Shown here: one piece after another, positions 62,529-64,000 of the stretch
Numbering within the stretch: position 1 is the stretch's first letter
Layout: each line of letters starts with the position of its first letter
The notes under the pieces: model-generated
What the model was told of the DNA's origin: nothing
Seen by the model: the letters and a program-made list of their open reading frames with translations, nothing else
Database searches by the model: none
NCBI RefSeq assembly: GCF_001650715.1
Contig: NZ_LWQT01000055.1
Coordinates: forward strand, 186,001 to 250,000
Reading direction: 5' to 3'
Source: Paramagnetospirillum marisnigri
Lineage (GTDB): Bacteria; Pseudomonadota; Alphaproteobacteria; Rhodospirillales; Magnetospirillaceae
DNA length: 64,000 nucleotides
Position numbers and translations under genes: made by a program

Positions 62529-64000
62529 ACAACCTCCCCCAACCGCTTCACATGCCCCAGCAAGGCGGTCACCGCCGCCGGGGTCATGCCGGGAATGCGG
62601 GCCGCCGCCGCCAGGGTTTCGGGCCTTGAGACCTTCAGCTTGAGGCGCACCTCGGTGGACAGCGATCCAATGGCGTCATAGTCCAAGCCGGAGGGAATCA
62701 CCAGCCCCTCCTCGCGGCGATAGGCCCGGATATCAGCGTCTTGGCGATCCAGGTATCCGGCATATTTGCCCTCGATCTCCAGTTGCTCGGCCACCGCCCC
62801 CGAGAGGGCGGCAAGCTCGGGCCAGACCTGGGCGAGGCGGTCCAGGCTCATCTCGGGATAGGCCAGCAGATCCATGGCCGAGCGCACCACGCCGTCCTGG
62901 TTGACCTCCAGCCCCTGACGCCGCAGCACATTGGGCGAGGCCTTGAGTGAGCCCAGCAGCTCCCTGCCCCGGGCGATGGAATCGGCCTTGGCGGCGAAGG
63001 CGGCGGCGCGGGCCGAGCCGACGCAGCCCGCCGCCACGCCCTTGGGGGTCAGGCGCAGATCGGCATTGTCGGAGCGCAGCAGCAGCCGGTATTCCGCCCG
63101 CGAGGTGAACATGCGATAGGGTTCCGAGGTGCCCAGCCCCACCAGATCATCCACCATCACCCCGGCATAGCCGTCGGCGCGGTCGAGGATGACCGGCGCC
63201 GATCCGCCGCAGGCCCGGGCGGCATTGAGCCCGGCCAGCAGGCCTTGCGCCGCCGCTTCCTCGTAACCGGTGGTGCCGTTGATCTGCCCCGCCAGATAGA
63301 GCCCGCCCACCGAGCGGGTCTCCAGCGAGCGGTGCAGGGCACGGGGGTCGACGAAATCATATTCGATGGCATAGCCGGGCCGGATCACCCGGCAGTGTTC
63401 CAAGCCGGGAATGGTGGCGATCATGGCCCGCTGCACATCCTCGGGCAGCGAGGTGCTGATGCCGTTGGGATAGACGGTGTCGTCGTCGAGACCTTCCGGC
63501 TCCAGGAAGATCTGGTGACGCTCGCGCTCGGCGAAGCGCACCACCTTGTCCTCGATGCTGGGGCAATAGCGCGGCCCGGTGCTCTGGATCTGGCCGGAAT
63601 ACATGGGGGCGCGGCTCAGATTGGCGCGGATGATGGCATGGGTCTCAGGCGTGGTGGCGGTGATGCCGCATTTGACCTGGGGCGTGGTGATGGACTCGGT
63701 CAGATACGAGAACGGCACCGGCGGATCGTCGCCCGCCTGCATGTCCAAGGCGGCCCAGTCGATGGTACGGCCGTCGAGCCGGGCGGGGGTGCCGGTCTTG
63801 AGCCGACCCAGCGGCAGGCCCAGGCGGTCCAGCGCCAGCGACAGACCCAGCGATGGGGCATCCCCCACCCGCCCAGCGGGCCAGGTGGTCTCGCCCAGAT
63901 GGATCAGACCGCGCAGGAAGGTGCCGGTGGTCACCACCACCGCGCCGCAGGCGATGGTGCTTCCGTCGCCCAGCACCACGCCGGTCACCCGCCCGGCGGC
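62525..64000 (-). CDS. mnmG: tRNA uridine 5-carboxymethylaminomethyl modification enzyme MnmG (5' end outside window)
   Basis: The C-terminal 491 codons are present; the N-terminal FAD motif lies beyond the right edge. With MnmE it builds cmnm5U34 in tRNA. Visible signatures: [70 protein letters not shown] and the C-terminal [13 protein letters not shown]. The gene order mnmG-rsmG-parA-parB is conserved near origins. Confidence 0.96.
   Translation of the reverse strand, partial: AAGRVTGVVLGDGSTIACGAVVVTTGTFLRGLIHLGETTWPAGRVGDAPSLGLSLALDRLGLPLGRLKTGTPARLDGRTIDWAALDMQAGDDPPVPFSYLTESITTPQVKCGITATTPETHAIIRANLSRAPMYSGQIQSTGPRYCPSIEDKVVRFAERERHQIFLEPEGLDDDTVYPNGISTSLPEDVQRAMIATIPGLEHCRVIRPGYAIEYDFVDPRALHRSLETRSVGGLYLAGQINGTTGYEEAAAQGLLAGLNAARACGGSAPVILDRADGYAGVMVDDLVGLGTSEPYRMFTSRAEYRLLLRSDNADLRLTPKGVAAGCVGSARAAAFAAKADSIARGRELLGSLKASPNVLRRQGLEVNQDGVVRSAMDLLAYPEMSLDRLAQVWPELAALSGAVAEQLEIEGKYAGYLDRQDADIRAYRREEGLVIPSGLDYDAIGSLSTEVRLKLKVSRPETLAAAARIPGMTPAAVTALLGHVKRLGEVV

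Overview
The window looks like a stretch of chromosome from a GC-rich alphaproteobacterium of the Rhodospirillales, most like Magnetospirillum. This is inferred from gene content and protein style: a CtrA cell-cycle regulator with a GANTC site at its start, the order mnmG-rsmG-parA-parB with a perfect parS site, glnK-amtB with sigma-54-type promoters, and SPINDLY-type glycosyltransferases. No magnetosome operon is present, so the genus is a judgement and not proven.

Layout. (1) 1-11.6 kb, housekeeping: fliI (partial), ctrA, a coiled-coil protein, an antitoxin with a nonsense-mutated MazF-type toxin, then two tight co-directional runs, dapF-mtaB-ftsY and trpB-trpA-accD-folC, and a bacteriohemerythrin fused to a long unknown domain. 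(2) 11.6-24.4 kb, a surface-polysaccharide or glycan locus: manC, epimerases, a WecA/MraY-type initiating transferase and a bidomain oxidoreductase on the minus strand; a nucleotide-sugar dehydrogenase, methyltransferase, epimerase and family-2 glycosyltransferase on the plus strand; then a TPR/O-GlcNAc-transferase-like protein. (3) 24.4-40.5 kb, housekeeping: a thiE-like gene, a MITE-like repeat, ribA, a regulator, xthA, glnK, amtB, dapC, ftsK, lolA, a ubiH-type hydroxylase, and a five-gene minus-strand run ybbN-LON-Trm112-DUF971-ybaK.

(4) 40.5-54.7 kb, a 14.1-kb genomic island in the 3' half of a tRNA-Gly(GCC) gene, bounded by perfect 52-bp direct repeats. It carries a tyrosine integrase broken by an amber codon, an archaeo-eukaryotic-type prim-pol primase, a VapE/D5-like SF3 helicase, a serine recombinase, a small secreted Cys-repeat protein and several unknown genes. 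A set of distinctly AT-rich cargo genes includes a receiver-only response regulator, a LemA-family protein, a bacteriohemerythrin and a membrane histidine kinase. The integrase promoter/start region is present three times: two truncated copies, each followed by an AT-rich cargo gene, and then the long copy. The primase-helicase pair with no structural genes resembles a phage satellite or other replicating integrative element.

(5) 54.7-64 kb: a second TPR/GT41 protein, a TRIC-type channel, a histidine kinase whose membrane sensor half aligns without gaps to that of the island kinase, a YchJ-like SEC-C protein, a small membrane protein, and parB-parA-rsmG(parS)-mnmG, a gene order typical of the origin-proximal region.
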